Part shown: in pieces, positions 10,104 through 21,511 of the stretch
Numbering within the stretch: the first letter of the stretch is position 1
How the letters are laid out: each line of letters begins with the position of its first letter
Source of the DNA: Polytrichum commune
Taxonomy: Eukaryota; Streptophyta; Polytrichopsida; Polytrichales; Polytrichaceae
Direction: 5' to 3'
DNA length: 64,000 bases
Assembly (NCBI GenBank): GCA_950295325.1
Contig: OX485806.1
Span: forward strand, 55,795,169-55,859,168
Made by a program: the position numbers and the translations under genes
The notes under the pieces: model-generated
Databases searched by the model: none
Told to the model about the DNA's origin: nothing
What the model saw: the letters and a program-made list of their open reading frames with translations, nothing else

Positions 10104-11026
10104 TGTCGCAACCCTTGCTAGTTTTCCTTCATTTAGCTTGACCGCCTTTCCAACCTAGCAAGTGCCACGAGCGTTAACTTGCACATCCCACGCACATGCA
10201 TGGTTAGCTTCCAAAACCGCGGACCTTCAAGCTCATAGCTAGGTCACCAAACCCTCCTACACATGCATTTGGGACTCTCCCCTTAGTAGGTAGCCAATGG
10301 CTAAGGTGGACTTCCATCCATGGAAGTCCACTCTTGATTTGATCATCGTGTTGCCAAAACAACACTACAACTACCCGGAGCACATTGCCAAGTATGCTCC
10401 GGGGCGGTCGGTCGGCTAAGCCGCCTCACCCATATAAGCCTCTAGGACTTTGGGCGGGGCCCCTACCCCACCATCAAGTATCCTTTTGTCTCTCTACAAG
10501 GGTTGGGGCCAAGTGGACATTTTCCCTTAGCCGCTGGGGCTGGAACCCCCCAGCAGCTTCAGACCACCATAACTTCTACATATGATGTCTGATGCTCTCA
10601 AGCGACCACTCTATCGTCACCTACTCTTTGCGTAGATGCCGATGAACCCCTCACTTGCCTCATTCGGGCAAGTATTGAGGAAGTTATGGCTCTTCAAACC
10701 TTGGCAGTCCCGGGCACCACTCCCAGGTCACTGCTGTCCCGGGACAGCGCCCCACTCAAATGGCCATATCTCCTAGCTAGCACCTCCGATTGAGGTGTTC
10801 CTTAGCATTCTAGAATTCCACCACCATAAGCTACTCATAACTTATGGCCTTACCCTCATGACTCTTAGTCCCCGTGGGTGAGAGGCGTTCTCAACGCCCG
10901 GGGCCCTCACCCACACTAAGAATACTTGGGCCCTCTCACAATGGCGCCACAAGTCCCAGGTGTCACTCCGGGGTCCCCCTTGTGCCCATGGTGTTGCGGG
11001 CACTCCTCATGGAGAGGTGCGCGACA
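10104..11026 (-). repeat. 3' LTR of chromovirus A (923 bp)
   Basis: TGTCGCAACC...GTGCGCGACA as read on the + strand. It is nearly the same as 32911-33868 but lacks the 34-bp duplication found there. TSD CCTAA abuts the left side. Confidence 0.95.
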
Positions 11027-11038
11027 CTCACCCCCACC
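11027..11038 (-). other. Polypurine tract of chromovirus A
   Basis: On the minus strand GGTGGGGGTGAG directly precedes the 3' LTR, the position and composition of the second-strand primer. Confidence 0.7.
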
Positions 11039-11852
11039 AAATGGAGTCGATGCCCTCATCGACTATACTCATAGTCGGCACACCAATTCTCAAGTTGCCA
11101 TCCTCTCTTGGTGTGGCATTGTGTTTCCCTCGGGGCGCTACCCCCACAATGCATCTTCAAATTTGGCAAAGTCCCCAAGGTGTTGTTTCTAGGTGGTCCG
11201 TTTAGGTGACCCCGGACATCTTTGTCCAAGGACCTAAACTACACTAGACCCACCTACTTTGAGACTCACTTGGGTTGCCCTTGCTTTTGGGCCTCCCAAG
11301 TTAGGCTCCACTAGCCTAACTCTACCATTTTGACACAACTAGGTTGGACCTCAACGCTTCCACTAAGTTGTCTCGGTTGCAACTCCGAGATGGCTTTCCA
11401 TTGTTAAGCCACGCCTCGATCGCAGTGGGGTGATGCCAAGTCCCGCCCGACTCGGTTCCCACTTTGCTCTTTCGAGACATGGGTTCATGACTCCCATGCG
11501 CCAACTCTCGTTAGCTCGCAGGTTGCTCTTTTATGAGCACGCGCCATCACCTTGCCCCCGCCCGGACAAGCCCATGGCTAAGAGATTGCTTAGTTTTATC
11601 CAAGCCCCCTCTAAGCCATGGCCCCCAATTACTCGGCCTACCCAAACTAGTTTGGCATATCTATTCCCCCTCTTCCACTAACCAAGCACAAGTACAAGAC
11701 TAGGACTTCATCCCATACTTTTCTCTTTGCACCACTAAAGTTGAACTTTATTGCCTCAAGCCAAAGAACAAGTACATGTTGTGGAGGGCATTCCCTCCAA
11801 GCTCAGTGTGCTACTAGCATCTCTCCCCCAGTAAAGGAGATTGATGTCCTCA
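11039..11852 (-). other. 3' untranslated region of chromovirus A
   Basis: About 810 bp between the chromodomain stop codon and the purine tract. ORFs of 60-90 codons on either strand here are not conserved in any recognisable way. I see no further gene. Confidence 0.6.
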
Positions 11853-12547
11853 TCAATGCCTACGTTTCCTTTTATTGGAAGCTTTAGCCCTAGTTTCTTC
11901 AAAGCGTTTCACTACCTCTTTCGCATTCACCATGTCTTTTGCCGCTACCCAAGTGGCTTCTTTCTCATGGAATCCCCGCCACTTCACCAAGTACTCCTTT
12001 CCTTTGCACTTGTGGTTCCTACACTTGAGGATGCCCTCTACCTCATACTCCAAATGATATCCTACAAGGTCGGGAGGTGGCCTAATCACTTGTTTGCGAT
12101 TGGGCCACAAGGTGTCTTCCTTGAATGGTTTTAGTAGTGAGACATGGAATGTCGGATGCACTTTGATCTCGGGCGGTAACTCCAACTTATACACGTCCTT
12201 TAACACTCGTTCCACAATCGGAAACGGACCAGCAAATTTGGACATGAACTTTGGAGTGAGGCCTTCGGGCATTGTGAAGTTTTTCACATTCAACAACACC
12301 TTTTGGCCCACCTCATACTCCACTTCACGTCTTCCGGCATTGACTTGTTTTTCGTAGCGTTTTTGAGCTTTCTCCAACAACAACTTGGTCTTCTCCAAAA
12401 CTTGTTCACGCTTTTTGGCCAAGTCCTCACCATCTTGGTTGAACTCTAGTGTTCAATGTGCCCCCTCGAGAGCTAGGTCGGCGGGTTGGAGCGGATCCAC
12501 TCCATAAGCCACCTTGAATGGCGATTGCTTGGTCGCCGAGTGCGTGG
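11853..12547 (-). pseudogene. Chromovirus A integrase C-terminus and chromodomain
   Basis: Minus strand. After element B the integrase resumes as ATHSATKQSPFKVAYG and PLQPADLALEGAH, meets TGA at 12453-12455, and continues in frame from 12422 (KKREQVLEKTKLLLEKAQKR). It then has a GPF-type C-terminal module (PKFMSKFAGPFPIVERV, LPPEIKVHPTFHVSLLKPF). The end is a chromodomain: VEGILKCRN, KEYLVKWRGF, EATWVAAKDM, then a basic tail KASNKRKRRH. Chromodomains of these integrases bind modified histones and guide insertion into heterochromatin. The stop at 12453 would remove the whole module. Confidence 0.9.
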
Positions 12548-12552
12548 CCGCA

Positions 12553-14301
12553 TGTGAGGCCAAACCCCCCACCCTTAAGCGTCCGTAGTCCGAGTAGTGG
12601 GTTTGGGCTCACATTCCTTCGCGGTATTGGATTTGGACTTGGATGAGTCCATAGTGCAAGGTTCACCCTTCAAGTGGTCTTGGATTTAACTTTGGTCTTT
12701 GCTTCCTTTGTCTTGCCATCGCGAGAGTGCTCCACATTCTCCATTAATTTGTGCACGTGGTTTATTTTTAAAGAGAGGATGCAAGTGTTAAAAAAAACAC
12801 TATTCTCTATAGTCAATCTCAAATACATTTACTTGTGAAAGCCATCATAACACTAACTAGCATAATGTAACTAACTACTTGTCTATGAGCTAATTAGGTA
12901 GGCTATCTACTAAGCTCCTTCATGAACCCAGCTCCTTACTTTCTAACTAAACAAACCCAGCTCCTTCATGAACCCAGCTCCTTAGCTTCTAACTAAACAA
13001 ACCCAGGTCCTTCATAAACCCAGCTCTTTACTTTCTAACTAAACAAACCCAGCTCCTTCATAAACCCAGCTCCTTCATGAACCCACAACTTTGTAGTTGT
13101 AATCCCCAACTACCTCACTAATTATTCAAGCCCTTAACTAATCTTCCTACCTAATTTCCCTAATTCTACTAACAACCCCTTTCTAATCACACAATTCTTC
13201 TCTAATCCTAAAATCCTAAAATCCTAGAGAGGAGAGGGGGAGAGAGAATTTCCTAACTTCACTAAGACTAACTAATGCACACAAGTATATTTTTGCACTC
13301 ATCACAACATCAAGTGCTCAACTCTTAAACATGGAACTTGCAACCACGTGTATTCAAAACATGAACTTTAAGTACCACAAATTGGAATCATGAATTAACT
13401 TTAAAATCCTTCACGTCAACACTAATTCTACCAAGAGGTCAAACCCTCTTCAAGGCTAACAAGCCTTGGCTCTCAAACTAAAAACTAAGCACACACATGT
13501 GCTCCAATATGGCTTCCCACACCCACACTTATAACTCGTGGGGTGCCTTGGAGCACAAAGGAAAGAAAGGATGAGTGAGGGAAGAATGAGGGATTATATA
13601 GTAAGCTTGAGGGGGTGAGCACCCTCAAGGCTCACGATAAGCCCTTGAGATTTCCTCCTACTTAGTAGGCGCCAATCCTATCTTCTAAGCCTTCCTCCCT
13701 CAAATGATCAACAAGGATCCTAATTCGAACATTTAACTAGCCTTGGCTTTCTACCTACCACACTTTACCAAACTTGGGATGCTTCAACCCAAACTTAGCC
13801 TCCTTCGCTTTCCGCCGCCATAACTTTCTCCCCTTACTTTCCCAAATCGTCGCTCACCACTTAATTCAAACCACGATGCTTAACTCGTGATTTGATTGGT
13901 GCTTTGAGAATTTGCTTATCCTCCACCTTGCATTCTTCCTTGGGCCTTCCCCATTAAGTGGCCATGATGAGGTGGTCCACTTGTGCGCTCCATGTGATCC
14001 TCCATTCATCCCAATTCGAATGCACTTGCCTCTTGAGTCACTTTGGTTGTCTCCATCCATTTGTACTAGCCTACTCACTAACTACTCAATCCAAGTTCTC
14101 CTTACCTATCCTCATTCACTCAAATCCTTCCGAAGGTAAAAACACAATAACAACTCACATCCTAGCCTCTTACAACATGGTACTTCTAAGACTAACATTT
14201 CACTCTTTTTATATTTTTGTGAAGTAACATGCTACTTCAAAGTGCATCAACTAACGTTTCAAGGGTCTAAGACTAAATGTGGGCACCCTTTTGGGCTCAC
14301 A
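12553..14301 (-). repeat. 3' LTR of element B
   Basis: Starts TGTGAGGCC and ends GGGCTCACA on the + strand, a short terminal inverted repeat. It contains about four 46-bp repeats at 12914-13095. ORFs at 13866-14227 occur identically in the other LTR and are not genes. Confidence 0.97.
12914..13095. repeat. Four ~46-bp tandem repeats in LTR B
   Basis: The unit CTCCTTCATGAACCCAGCTC followed by CTTACTTTCTAACTAAACAAACC recurs at about 12916, 12961, 13007 and 13053, the last copy partial. The same array is at about 21873-22054 in the 5' LTR. Confidence 0.85.
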
Positions 14302-14362
14302 TAATTGGCGACCATCGGGGGATGAATCCAAACATCTCTTGCTCCAAGGGTAAGTTGCCTAG
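14302..14362 (-). other. Pol-to-LTR junction of element B without a purine tract
   Basis: The 61 bp between the stop codon and the 3' LTR read on the minus strand end ...CCCCCGATGGTCGCCAATTA. No run of purines abuts the LTR. Read on the + strand the junction is TAATTGGCGACCATCGGGGG, which looks like a primer binding site facing inward. The same holds before the LTR at 1946. Confidence 0.6.
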
Positions 14363-17300
14363 TCAAGCTCGGTACTCCTTACATCTACTTCCCGATGTAC
14401 GGGTAGGAAAGAGCTCACCATTCAACGTTTCCAATTGAATTGAATTATTAGGAAAGACCTCATAGACAAGGTAAGGTCCTAACCATACCGCATTGAATTT
14501 CGCCGGAAATTCAAGCTTTCGTGCGTCTTGAATCATGACCATCATTCCCGGTGTTAGGGCCTTTCTCTTATGTCGTTTGTCAAAAGTAATCTTTCTCCTT
14601 CTTTGGATTGCCTCAATATGTTGAGCCGCCATTCTCCTCCCTTCGTCAAGTGCTTCCAAATCGGTTAGTCGATTTCGTAAGGATTGACTTTCGGTAAGTC
14701 TCGTACTCACGGCCACCCTAAGTGACTCGACTTCATATTCGATTGGTAGTGTCGCTTCAAGACCATAGACTAAGGAAAATGGTGTAGCACGCGTAGTTAC
14801 CTTATAGGTTGTACGGTATGCCCAAAGTGCCGCCGTTAGTTTCGTATCCCAATCCCGCTTCGAGTCTATAACCGTCTTGCGTAGTATACTCACCAAAATT
14901 CCGTTAACCCTTTCCGTTTGTCCATTGGTTTGTGGGTGGTAGGGAGTAGTCTTCCGGTGATCAATTTTAAATTTCTCTGTCATCTCTCGAATCAAGTCAT
15001 TCAAAAAGTGAGTACCCCTATCGCTTACTAGGATCTTCGGCACCCCGAACCGCGAAATTATGTGTTCGTACATAAATGTTGCCGCGTGTTCCGCCGTGTC
15101 GGTCTTCACCGCTTTGGCTTCCGCCCACTTGGTGAGGTACTCGGTTGCCACCACAATATATTTCATTCCTTTTGAAGATTGGGGATGGACCTCACCCACA
15201 TAGTCGATGCCCCATTTTTCGAAAGGAATTAAGGGTAATGATACATGTAAAGGCATCTCCATTCTAAGGTCGTCTCGGGCATACCGTTGGCAAGCGTCGC
15301 ATTTCCTTACATAGTCATGGGCGTTCTTAAATAGTGTAGGCCAAAAGTAGCCCGCTCTAAGTATTTTTTGCCCGGTGAGTTGACCCGAGAAGTGACCGCC
15401 GCAAGCGCTATCGTGGCAAGCGATTAAAATCGCTTCAACCTCCGTTTTTGACACGCATCGTCGTAAAATACCATCGGACCCCCTTCTAAACAACCTATGG
15501 CCCACTACAACAAATTGCCTACTATTTACCCTCACCTTCCTTCTCTCTTCTTTTGTCCACTCTTTGGGCAACTTGTGGGTTGTTAGAAATTCCACTATGC
15601 CCGCATACCACTCCGGTGTAGAAGTGACCACAAAGAGGCTATCATCTACTAACATATCATTTACCGGATTTTTTCCTATCTCCTCCGACAACCTAGACAA
15701 GTGGTCCGCTTGTAAATGCATACGACCCGGTTTATATTCCACCGTGTAGTCGAATTCTTCTAATAACAAAACCCACCTAGCTAACCTACCACTTAACTCC
15801 GCCTTGTTAATTAGATACTTGATAGCCATGTGGTCAACAAAAAATACAACCGGGTTGCACATGAGGTAATGCCTAAACTTTTTAACGGAAAACACCATGG
15901 CTAGGCACTCCCTCTCCGTTGTAGAGTAGTTTCTTTCGGCGGGGGTCAATTGCTTACTCGCATAAGCTATAGGTTGATCCTTCTCTTTTTCTCCCGTTGC
16001 TTGACAAAGCGCACTCCCTATTGCCACATTACTAGCATCACAATAGACGTGAAAAGGTTTACCCCAATTGGGTGGTATCAACACCGGATAGGTGCTCAAC
16101 CTATCCCGCAATTCCTCAAAGGCTTTTTGACAAGCATCCGTCCACTCGAATTTGACATCCTTTTTGAGCAAATGGGTAATGGGCACCGCTATCTTTGAAA
16201 AATTAGGAATAAGTTCCCGGTACCATCCCACATGTCCTAACAACTTAGAGATCCCCTTGGAATTGGTTGGAGTTGCCAAGTCGCTTATGGCCGCAATCTT
16301 ATCCGGATCGGGTTCTCTACCTTTCTCACTAACAACATAACCCAACAACACTCCCTTATTCACTCCCAAAAATGTCTTATCCGGGTTCAATGCTAACCTC
16401 ATCTTCCTACACCTAACCAATGCCTCCCTAACACAATGTAGGTGATCATCCACATTACTTTGTGTGCTAAAATCGTCCACAAAGACGGTCATGGATTTGA
16501 ACAACAAGTCGGTGAAGATATACATTACTAATCGTTGGAAAGTAGCCGGGGCATTACATAACCCAAATGGCATCACTACCCACACAAAAGTACCCCAAGG
16601 TGTAGTAAAAGCCGTTTTATGGATATCTTGGAGGGCTATGGAAATTTGATTATAACCCGCATACCCATCCATAAAGGTATATCGCGAATGACCTCCAACC
16701 TCCTCAAGCAACAAGGTGATAAAAGGTAAGGGGAAGTGATCCTTTTGTGTGCACGAATTCAATTTCCTATAGTCGACACAAACCCTTAATTTCCCATTTT
16801 TTTTCTTTACTAAGACCATAGGAGAAACCCAATCCGTGATTTCCACCGGCTTGATAAACCCGGCCTTCAATAACCTTTCCAATTCCGCTTTCACCAACAA
16901 TTGCAATTGAGGATTCATCCTCCTCTCCTTTTGTCTAATTGGCCTCGCCCCCGGAATTAAAGGAATCCGGTGCTCTACCATTTCCCTAGGAATTCCCTTA
17001 AGCTCATCGTAGGACCATGCAAAAGTATCACTAAACTCATCCACCAAATTGCTATACTCCCTAACCTCTTTCTCCCCCAATTTGGAGCCCATCTTCATTT
17101 GTCGGGTTTTTCCATTCTTTAATTTCACATCCACGTACCGCCAATCCGCTTCCGACACATGTGCTTGTTCCTCTTTGTTCCGATACCAATCGGAAGGCAC
17201 ATTGGGGTAATCTTTCACATCTTGACCTACAACTATCCCCGTAGACGTGGTCTTGAAATGTAAAGGCTCCTCCAATTTCGATGACTCAATAATCACATCC

Positions 17301-20300
17301 TCCTCTTGAGTCCCATCTACATGAATTAAACTAACCTCACCCTCTTCCACGTCATCTACCCAAGGTGTTAACCCACCGCTAATCCACTCTTCCTCGGTGA
17401 GCACCTCACATGGCTCCAACAATGAGCCCTCTCCTAAACTAACACTAGGAAATTCACTCCCTAAGCCTACTTGGTGAAATGTAACCATTACATCAACCTC
17501 GGACTCGGGGTACTCCCTTAGCCATTGGGCATAATCCCCATTATCCCCATAATTGTAAAAATTAGGACCTAGACTTCCCGAGCCCGAATCTATAACAACC
17601 CTTTGACCTTCGGGATGGACGACTCCCACCAATGCCTTGCCAATCTCATTCTCGTTTAAGTCATCAATTTCCTTCTCCAATGGCAAATACATCTCCTTCT
17701 TCATCCATCCTTCTAATGAACCAATGGACACTATGACCCTATTACCCTCCGGACCATAAGTGATGGATGGTTTAGGTCCACCCCAATTGACCATAGCATT
17801 CGCCATCCGCAACCAAGGCCTACCTAGCAAAATGGGGAAGGTGTCCTTGTTGGAGTGCATTTTAATGACATGGAAGGTGACCAAGTACTCCTCACCTCCC
17901 GTAGTCATTCTACAATCCTTGATCATCCCCAAAGGCGTAGTCGAACTTTGATTTGCCATATTTATGACCAAAGGTGAAGGCCCCGTGAGTCCAAGTCCCA
18001 ATTTTTTCATAGTATCCTCCGGTAGTATATTTAGACTACTCCCTCCGTCGACTAGCACATTAGGAACCACCTTATCTACTATAACAACTTCTATTTCTAT
18101 AGCTTTCACGTCTCTTCCACCTTGTGATTGGATCCTAGCGGCTATTTTAGCTTTCACCTTCCTCATCCTCTTGTGTACCGGCATTCCCTCCTTTAATGTT
18201 TTCCTTGCCGTGGGTGAAATTTCCAATAGTTGGCCGAAAGTAATATCCGCCTTGAGTGTACTAAGGTCCGCCCACAAGTCGTACCCGGTAGATCTTTCCA
18301 CCTTAGAATTACCCACTACGTCGAATTCGTCTACGGGAACCCCCGGTCCTTCCCATTCACCCACATCGCTATTATCCAAGTCATGTACCGCATTAGTCCT
18401 CTCCCTATCTTGTAAAATTATATTTTCCCTCTCCACATCCTTAGTAGCTCTTCTAGCTACCCTATCCAACTCGGAGAGATTAATCTCTTCATCCGAAGAG
18501 TAATTTCCTTGCTCTCCTATTCCTACCTCCAACGGGGCATCCCCTCTCCTAGCCCTAGTAGTTACCGCTAGTGCAGGTGCTTCTTCAACCACACCCTTAC
18601 CCTTCACTAACTCATATGTAATAGCATTGGTGTGAGGAGGCCATTGACTTTGCTCCTCTCCAATTCTCGTTGGGAGAGGAAGCATGTCATCACATGTGGC
18701 CTCCAACACTCCATCCATGAACCTAACATCTTGGGAGTTAGATGGTCCCGGATCCGTTGGAGGCGCTTGTCTCCCGTTACTACCATTAGGTGGAACTCCT
18801 TGTCTATTTTGTATTGGAATGTAACCGGTTGTAGTTTGCAAGCCCGCCGGTGGATGAAAAGTTTGCCTAGCATTACTATGGTCATAGTATAAGTTAGGTG
18901 GCCTAAGTTCATTGGCCGGTACTCCTTGTGGCCTAGCACCTCGCATATTATCCCTTGCTTGTTGTTGTGGATTAGCCACCGGGTAAGGGACATTAATTAT
19001 TTTGTCCGGTTGGCGACACGTATCCGAGGGATGACTTCCTCCACAATTGCTACAATTAAACTCTTGACCTTCGGACCAACATTGTCCTTGAGCGTGCCAC
19101 CTTCCACAAAAGGGATGAAATTCCTTCTTCTCTAAATTTTGGCCACCTTGCCCTCTAGGTTGTGGTCTTCTATTGCTTCCATTTCCATAGTGAGGTGGCG
19201 CTTGACCTCGTTGATTTTGTTGAGGTGGGTTACCGTTTCCTCTTTGGTCACGGTTTTGTCCACTTCTACAAAATTGACGCGTGTGGCCCGGTTGGCCACA
19301 TTGGACACACCATAATCCGGAAGAATGCCTACCCGACTCAACCGGGGGTGGAGGCCCCGGTTGTTGACTCCGGATCATTAATGACATTTGATCCGTGAGG
19401 CTTTGCATTTGTTTTATCATAGCCTCTTGGAATCCTAGTTGGCTAGCACCTAGTCTTCTCTCAACCTCCTCCAAGTGTGGATCCGTTCTAGGGGCCGGTA
19501 GTGCCAAAAGAGGTGCCGGTTCCCTAACCGCTAAAGGTCGGGGACCGGTGTCCACAATGGCATATGGAATTTGGTTCTCATACTTAGCGGGTTCTACCGC
19601 TACCACCCTAGGGCGTATGGGGATGAATTGTGGGATCAATTCATCCTCCCTTCTCCATAGCCTTTCGTGATCTTTATCCAAGTTTTCAATATCTCTAGCC
19701 GCACGCTTGGCATCCGCCAAGGTCAAGGGATTCCTTTCTAGAACACCCCTAATAGTTCCGGACTTTAAAAACCCTTGAATGAAAAATTGCTTTAGCGTGT
19801 CGTCGTTGAGCATGGTACCCACAAATCTAGTGCACACTAAATCAAACCTCCTAATGTAAGCCGAAATTTTTTCCTCCCTTCCTTGCTTCAATGACGACAA
19901 TGCCCTTAATGCGGTACTTTGACCCACTTCCGGCCTAAATTCGTTAAGAAACTCCTTTTGTAATTGTTCCCATCCCCTAAAATGTCCCTCGGCATGATCC
20001 CGATACCATTCATAGGCTTCCCCCTCTAGAGTGGTAGGAAACCACACTAACCAATAACCCGGGTCGGTTATGAGGAAGCTAGCCAACCGTTCGATATACC
20101 GTTCCATGTGCCGAGAGGGGTCCTCATCCTTGGTCCCATAAAATTTAGGGAGATGAGATGGCATATCCATCGCCGCTAAATTTTGTGGAACCACAATTGG
20201 TAGGCCTCTTGGCCTAACCAATGGGTCTATTGGAGGTATAGGAGGTATGGGCGGAATTGGGGGTATGGGTGGTGGATCCATCCCCCGTTCCTCGGCCATG

Positions 20301-20602
20301 GTGACCGGTGAACTATTCAACAATCCCCTATCAACTTCTACCGGGAATTCTTCTCTAAGTGTGTAATTTTCCGAAGAAGTTTCACCACTCAATTTGGAGG
20401 GAGTGATCTCCTCTTCAAGTTGAGCTCCAAGTTCTAAGGTGTCTAGAATTGACCTAGTCCTAGGTTCGATGTTCAAACAACTCTCTATTCTAACATTATC
20501 TTGTTCTAATCTATCACTGATTTTAGAGGACCGCCTCTTTCGAGTAGATTTCTCTAGTCCTACTATCAAACTTGGTTTTTGTGAGCGAGTCCTACCTTGC
20601 AT
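14363..20602 (-). CDS. Gag-pol polyprotein of Athila/Tat-like element B
   Basis: A single 2,079-residue ORF, start ATG at 20602 (MQGRTRSQKP), stop at 14363. Order by residue: gag with EWYRDHAEGHFRGW and EFLNEFRPEVG (~170-290); zinc knuckle CVQCGQPGHTRQFC (~430); second Cys/His motif CSNCGGSHPSDTC (~525); retropepsin LVDGGSSLNILP (~850); RT with VDYRKLN (~1270), MPFGLCNAPATFQR and FVDDFS (~1372); RNase H with YCDAS (~1519) and TTERECLAMVF; integrase zinc finger HDSACGGH / CDACQ (~1728-1770); catalytic D, D, E in GIDYVGE, VSDRGTHF and TNGQTERVNG (~1800, 1860, 1895). The end carries no chromodomain. It makes particle protein and copies and integrates the element. All catalytic residues are intact and gag and pol share one frame with no shift or stop. 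Confidence 0.97.
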   Translation of the reverse strand: MQGRTRSQKPSLIVGLEKSTRKRRSSKISDRLEQDNVRIESCLNIEPRTRSILDTLELGAQLEEEITPSKLSGETSSENYTLREEFPVEVDRGLLNSSPVTMAEERGMDPPPIPPIPPIPPIPPIDPLVRPRGLPIVVPQNLAAMDMPSHLPKFYGTKDEDPSRHMERYIERLASFLITDPGYWLVWFPTTLEGEAYEWYRDHAEGHFRGWEQLQKEFLNEFRPEVGQSTALRALSSLKQGREEKISAYIRRFDLVCTRFVGTMLNDDTLKQFFIQGFLKSGTIRGVLERNPLTLADAKRAARDIENLDKDHERLWRREDELIPQFIPIRPRVVAVEPAKYENQIPYAIVDTGPRPLAVREPAPLLALPAPRTDPHLEEVERRLGASQLGFQEAMIKQMQSLTDQMSLMIRSQQPGPPPPVESGRHSSGLWCVQCGQPGHTRQFCRSGQNRDQRGNGNPPQQNQRGQAPPHYGNGSNRRPQPRGQGGQNLEKKEFHPFCGRWHAQGQCWSEGQEFNCSNCGGSHPSDTCRQPDKIINVPYPVANPQQQARDNMRGARPQGVPANELRPPNLYYDHSNARQTFHPPAGLQTTTGYIPIQNRQGVPPNGSNGRQAPPTDPGPSNSQDVRFMDGVLEATCDDMLPLPTRIGEEQSQWPPHTNAITYELVKGKGVVEEAPALAVTTRARRGDAPLEVGIGEQGNYSSDEEINLSELDRVARRATKDVERENIILQDRERTNAVHDLDNSDVGEWEGPGVPVDEFDVVGNSKVERSTGYDLWADLSTLKADITFGQLLEISPTARKTLKEGMPVHKRMRKVKAKIAARIQSQGGRDVKAIEIEVVIVDKVVPNVLVDGGSSLNILPEDTMKKLGLGLTGPSPLVINMANQSSTTPLGMIKDCRMTTGGEEYLVTFHVIKMHSNKDTFPILLGRPWLRMANAMVNWGGPKPSITYGPEGNRVIVSIGSLEGWMKKEMYLPLEKEIDDLNENEIGKALVGVVHPEGQRVVIDSGSGSLGPNFYNYGDNGDYAQWLREYPESEVDVMVTFHQVGLGSEFPSVSLGEGSLLEPCEVLTEEEWISGGLTPWVDDVEEGEVSLIHVDGTQEEDVIIESSKLEEPLHFKTTSTGIVVGQDVKDYPNVPSDWYRNKEEQAHVSEADWRYVDVKLKNGKTRQMKMGSKLGEKEVREYSNLVDEFSDTFAWSYDELKGIPREMVEHRIPLIPGARPIRQKERRMNPQLQLLVKAELERLLKAGFIKPVEITDWVSPMVLVKKKNGKLRVCVDYRKLNSCTQKDHFPLPFITLLLEEVGGHSRYTFMDGYAGYNQISIALQDIHKTAFTTPWGTFVWVVMPFGLCNAPATFQRLVMYIFTDLLFKSMTVFVDDFSTQSNVDDHLHCVREALVRCRKMRLALNPDKTFLGVNKGVLLGYVVSEKGREPDPDKIAAISDLATPTNSKGISKLLGHVGWYRELIPNFSKIAVPITHLLKKDVKFEWTDACQKAFEELRDRLSTYPVLIPPNWGKPFHVYCDASNVAIGSALCQATGEKEKDQPIAYASKQLTPAERNYSTTERECLAMVFSVKKFRHYLMCNPVVFFVDHMAIKYLINKAELSGRLARWVLLLEEFDYTVEYKPGRMHLQADHLSRLSEEIGKNPVNDMLVDDSLFVVTSTPEWYAGIVEFLTTHKLPKEWTKEERRKVRVNSRQFVVVGHRLFRRGSDGILRRCVSKTEVEAILIACHDSACGGHFSGQLTGQKILRAGYFWPTLFKNAHDYVRKCDACQRYARDDLRMEMPLHVSLPLIPFEKWGIDYVGEVHPQSSKGMKYIVVATEYLTKWAEAKAVKTDTAEHAATFMYEHIISRFGVPKILVSDRGTHFLNDLIREMTEKFKIDHRKTTPYHPQTNGQTERVNGILVSILRKTVIDSKRDWDTKLTAALWAYRTTYKVTTRATPFSLVYGLEATLPIEYEVESLRVAVSTRLTESQSLRNRLTDLEALDEGRRMAAQHIEAIQRRRKITFDKRHKRKALTPGMMVMIQDARKLEFPAKFNAVWLGPYLVYEVFPNNSIQLETLNGELFPTRTSGSRCKEYRA

Positions 20603-21489
20603 TCCATAAGAATCGATCGACCCTCACTTGACCACACATAATCCTAGCAATTCCCCTCTTAATATTTTCACTTGTCTTGGTGTGGTTATAATTTTTTTAG
20701 GAGGTGAGGAAAAGAACCTGCAAGCCCACTTAGGTGAAAGAATCCCAATAGGGGATAGGCATGTTCATGTTAATTTTTTGGTTAAGTCGGAGCATCACCT
20801 CCGCACCTTCCCGCAAATTAACACTCACCACAATACCGATTGTGAGGGGGTGACCTTCCGAGTAGATTATGTTAAAAGTCGAGGCTTCACCCTTCAACTT
20901 CTCACACCATCCACAATTTAGGAATTACCCTCTACAACGGATAACAACAATCACGAGTACAAAAGGCATTCCTTAATTAGTTAATGAGTTCACTTTGAAG
21001 AAATAAACATACCTTGAGCAATCGCACCCCCCTGTGAGTTAGTACTCCCCTCAATCGTGACTCAATGTAACAACACCATAAACTTTGTGAAATATTAATT
21101 TAATCTAGAGCATGAAATGACAACTCCCAAAACTTTGAGACTCACCCCGAGGTGAGTGTCAAAGTTCAATGTCCTAAGGTGAATTTACCCTCTAATGTTT
21201 TAATGAGCTACTCGGTTATAGGTTCCTTTTAAGTTCTTAGCAAATCCCCAAAAAGGTTGAAGACGTACCTTCGCCGCGCTCCTTCCTCAAAAATGAATTT
21301 GCGTAATTGACAATGCAATTCATTCCAAGGAATAGTTGAAATACAATGAATTCAAATGTAACCCAAAGAGAGAATACTTACCGAGTTTCGGGTGCTCCTT
21401 CCCTTCTCTCAAGTTTGTGTCTCCAATTTTTCCTAGTTGCCTCCAAGTCTCCTAGTCGCCTCCAAGTCTTGTAACTACCTTCCGCTTCG
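20603..21489 (-). other. Leader of element B
   Basis: About 890 bp between primer site and gag ATG on the minus strand. Homologous to 3499-4371. No coding signal; the ORF at 20628-20921 on the other strand is incidental. Confidence 0.7.
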
Positions 21490-21507
21490 CTCCCGGCAGA
21501 CGCACCA
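21490..21507 (-). other. Primer binding site of element B (probable tRNA-Gly)
   Basis: On the minus strand TGGTGCGTCTGCCGGGAG lies four bases inside the 5' LTR. Its complement ends CCCGGCAGACGCACCA, matching an acceptor stem starting GCGTCTG with the CCA tail. From memory this is plant tRNA-Gly(UCC); the identity should be treated as probable. Confidence 0.75.
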
Positions 21508-21511
21508 ATTA

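Noticed and set aside
13866-14227. ORFs duplicated exactly at 22825-23186
   Set aside because: They are in the two LTRs of element B; duplication comes from LTR identity, not from gene conservation.
17964-18503. 179-codon + strand ORF
   Set aside because: It is antisense to the intact gag-pol of element B and has no own domain.
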